Assembly (NCBI GenBank): GCA_026770585.1
Contig: MU646448.1
Coordinates: 377,068 to 391,273, forward strand
Direction: 5' to 3'
Length of the DNA: 14,206 bases
DNA from: Baffinella frigidus
Lineage: Eukaryota > Cryptophyceae > Cryptomonadales > Baffinellaceae
Part shown: positions 12,756 through 14,206 of the stretch, piece after piece
Layout of the letters: every line of letters starts with the position of its first letter
Position numbering within the stretch: position 1 is the first letter of the stretch
Program-made: the position numbers and the translations under genes
The notes under the pieces: generated by a model
Databases searched by the model: none
Told to the model about the DNA's origin: nothing
The model's input: only the letters and a program-made list of their open reading frames with translations

Positions 12756-12885
12756 ACCCCAAACCCCAAACCCTAAACCCCAAACCCCAAACCCTAAACC
12801 CCAAACCCTAAACCCCAAACCCCAAACCCCAAACCCCAAACCCGAAACCCCAAACCCTAAACCCTAAACCCTAAACCTAAACCAG
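12738..12885. repeat. Telomere-like array (CCCTAAA / CCCCAAA)
   Basis: About 20 units alternating AAACCCT and AAACCCC, ending CTAAACCAGGAGTC. C-rich on the + strand. It is followed (12886-13061) by unique sequence with ACAACTGCTGCCC and GCACGGT, words that recur at 13453-13482. Confidence 0.9.
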
Positions 12886-13061
12886 GAGTCAACCACAACT
12901 GCTGCCCAAACGCCGCACGGTCCGAGAACCCACTCACCCACACAGCAGACAGAGACACGCGCCCCGGGTGTATGGTTTCTGCCACAATCCCAAAAGTGGA
13001 CGGATTTGTACCACAGCCCGAAAAATCAACTTCCGATCTCCGCATTTTTAGGAGGCCAGAT

Positions 13062-13222
13062 CCACACAGCGGGCTACGCAGGGATTTTTGGGCACTCAGT
13101 GCCCGGGTTTCCGTTACCTTATCCGTAGGAACCCCCCTATGCCCCTACGGGTTGCCTACCGTAGGGTCTTAGGTCTTATTGCTTAGGGGTTATTCAAAAT
13201 CTCTTCGAAGTCCGCTGTGTGG
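13062..13222 (+). mobile_element. Element H3 (class 2), 2-bp duplication AT
   Basis: 161 bp; ends CCACACAGCGGGCTACG and CGAAGTCCGCTGTGTGG, AT at 13060-13061 and 13223-13224. The interior includes GGGCACTCAGTGCCC (small hairpin), ATCCGTAGGAACCCCCCTAT and CCTACCGTAGGGTCTTAGG. Best preserved H copy. Confidence 0.8.
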
Positions 13223-13505
13223 ATTGCAGGACCTGGATACAGGGGTACCTCGCTCATAAGAAAGCGCGTGAGAAAGGTTCGTACGGAGGTCTAATGGGAT
13301 GGGAAGGGAAACAATGGCTCCAAGAGTGGACCGTTCCGAGAGGGAGGCCGTTAGCGCGTCCTAGGGTAGTACTGGCGCGTCCTTGTTAGTACGGGGCACG
13401 TCCGATAAACACACTCACGGCCCCTGACGCTCAGCGTCATTTTGTGTGAACCGAAACTGCTGCCCGAAGGCTGCACGGTGAGAGAACTTCTTTCTTAAGG
13501 GTCGA
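13223..13505. other. Unique stretch with no supported gene
   Basis: It contains AATGGCTCCAAGAGTGGACC (13312-13331, a word also in element C), GGCGCGTCC-type repeats (13353-13384) and a small palindrome GACGCTCAGCGTC (13427-13439). No convincing reading frame. Confidence 0.4.
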
Positions 13506-14206
13506 GGGGTTCCCTCTACCCTTTGAAACCCTCTACCCTAAACCCCACATCCTGTACCCTGAATCCTGAACCCTGAATCCTGAACCCTAAACCCTAAACC
13601 CTAAACCCTAAACCCTAAACCCTAAACCCTGAACCCTAACCCCTAAAACCTAAACCCTGCCCCCTAACCCCTAACCCCTACACCATGAACCCTGAACCCT
13701 GAACCCTGAACCCTAGACCCTAGACCCTAAGCTCTAAGCCCTAAAACCTAAACCCCAAACCCTAAGCCCTAACCCCTACGCCCTACGCCCTAAACCCAAA
13801 ACCTAAACCCTTAAACCATACACCCTAAACCCTTAGCCCTAAACCCTTAACCATAAACCCTAAACCCTAAACCCCTTCCCGAAGCACTAAGCCCTACACC
13901 GTGAACCCCAAACCCTCAACCCTCAACCCTTAACCCTAACCCCTAAACCCCAAACCCTGAACCCTAAACCAGGTTCGAGCACGCTGGCGGCCTGCGGCTC
14001 ATCGCTCGGTTTTAACCCTACACCCTACACCCTACGCCCTACATCCTACACCCTACACCCTACATCCTACACCCTACACCCTACACCCTACCCTACACCC
14101 TACACCCTACACCCGACACCCTACACCTCACACCCTACACCCTACACCATACACCATACACCCTACACCATGCACCATACACCCTACACCCTACACCCTA
14201 CACCCT
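13506..14206. repeat. Long degenerate telomere-like array, C-rich on + strand
   Basis: About 95 units: first CCCTAAA, CCCTGAA and CCCCTAA variants (to about 13970), then, after a unique island, CCCTACA units to the window edge. The C-rich strand runs towards the right edge, the reverse of what a right-hand chromosome end would show. Confidence 0.9.
13973..14008 (+). other. Short unique island, possible microexon
   Basis: A 36-nt unique sequence (TTCGAGCACGCTGGCGGCCT onward) sits inside the telomere-like array between CCAG and GTTTTA, as if between an acceptor and a donor. One frame reads FEHAGGLRLIA. No partner exons are visible, so this is only a candidate. Confidence 0.25.

Noticed and set aside
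1-14206. CRISPR array, tRNA, rRNA or retroelement genes
   Set aside because: No regular spacer array, no tRNA-like fold with conserved loops, no rRNA stretch, and no reverse transcriptase or transposase motif in any frame.
13506-14206. True chromosome end
   Set aside because: Units are too degenerate and the strand orientation is wrong for a right-hand telomere.

Overview
The window is eukaryotic nuclear DNA that is mostly repeats, with short, intron-split coding pieces scattered through it. The organism is probably a unicellular alga or protist. Four things suggest this: long degenerate arrays of CCCTAAA/CCCTGAA/CCCTACA units (the plant/dinoflagellate telomere type), GT-AG introns, a MYND zinc finger next to a protein with SH3-like repeats of a kind I associate with dinoflagellates, haptophytes and pelagophytes, and a very high density of short foldback DNA elements. 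The exact lineage cannot be fixed from sequence alone. I see no bacterial operon, rRNA, tRNA, CRISPR or viral gene.

Layout. 1-113: G-rich telomere-like repeats. 114-2240: foldback elements, some nested, plus a 9-bp minisatellite. 2277-2718 (-): two exons of a MYND-finger gene. 3021-3351 (+): a divergent gene with two SH3-like modules. 3449-4639: four foldback elements. 4660-4803: a short terminal exon or ORF; a second, broken copy lies at 5113-5333. 5343-7072: elements mixed with decayed copies of a 96-nt exon unit, one of them inside a long inverted-repeat element. 6931-8757: pieces of one unrecognised gene (exon, long intron with five copies of an acceptor/exon start, second exon, and a C-terminal unit repeated four times with a foldback element in each of the first three copies). 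8977-9438: more elements. 9548-9912: CTCAACCC satellite. 9932-11722: elements plus a 66-nt exon at 10416-10481. 11835-12755: three copies of a Cys-containing module joined to trinucleotide-repeat tracts. 12738-14206: telomere-like repeats, with one element and one short unique island.

The main discovery is the foldback elements. Comparing arms and flanks shows at least three structural classes. Class 1 has ends 5'-TNAT, 4-bp target duplications (ACCT, AACT, AAGT, ACCG, ACTT, AGTT) and 140-200 bp length. Class 2 has ends CCAC...GTGG and 2-bp duplications (CT, TG, TG, TA, AT). Class 3 has ends GAGC or GCTC flanked by TA. In two cases the window holds a related empty site that proves the insertion exactly. 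Elements with different ends share inner motifs. No transposase is visible, so all look non-autonomous. They resemble MITEs and the intron-generating introner elements of marine protists; whether any is spliced is inference.
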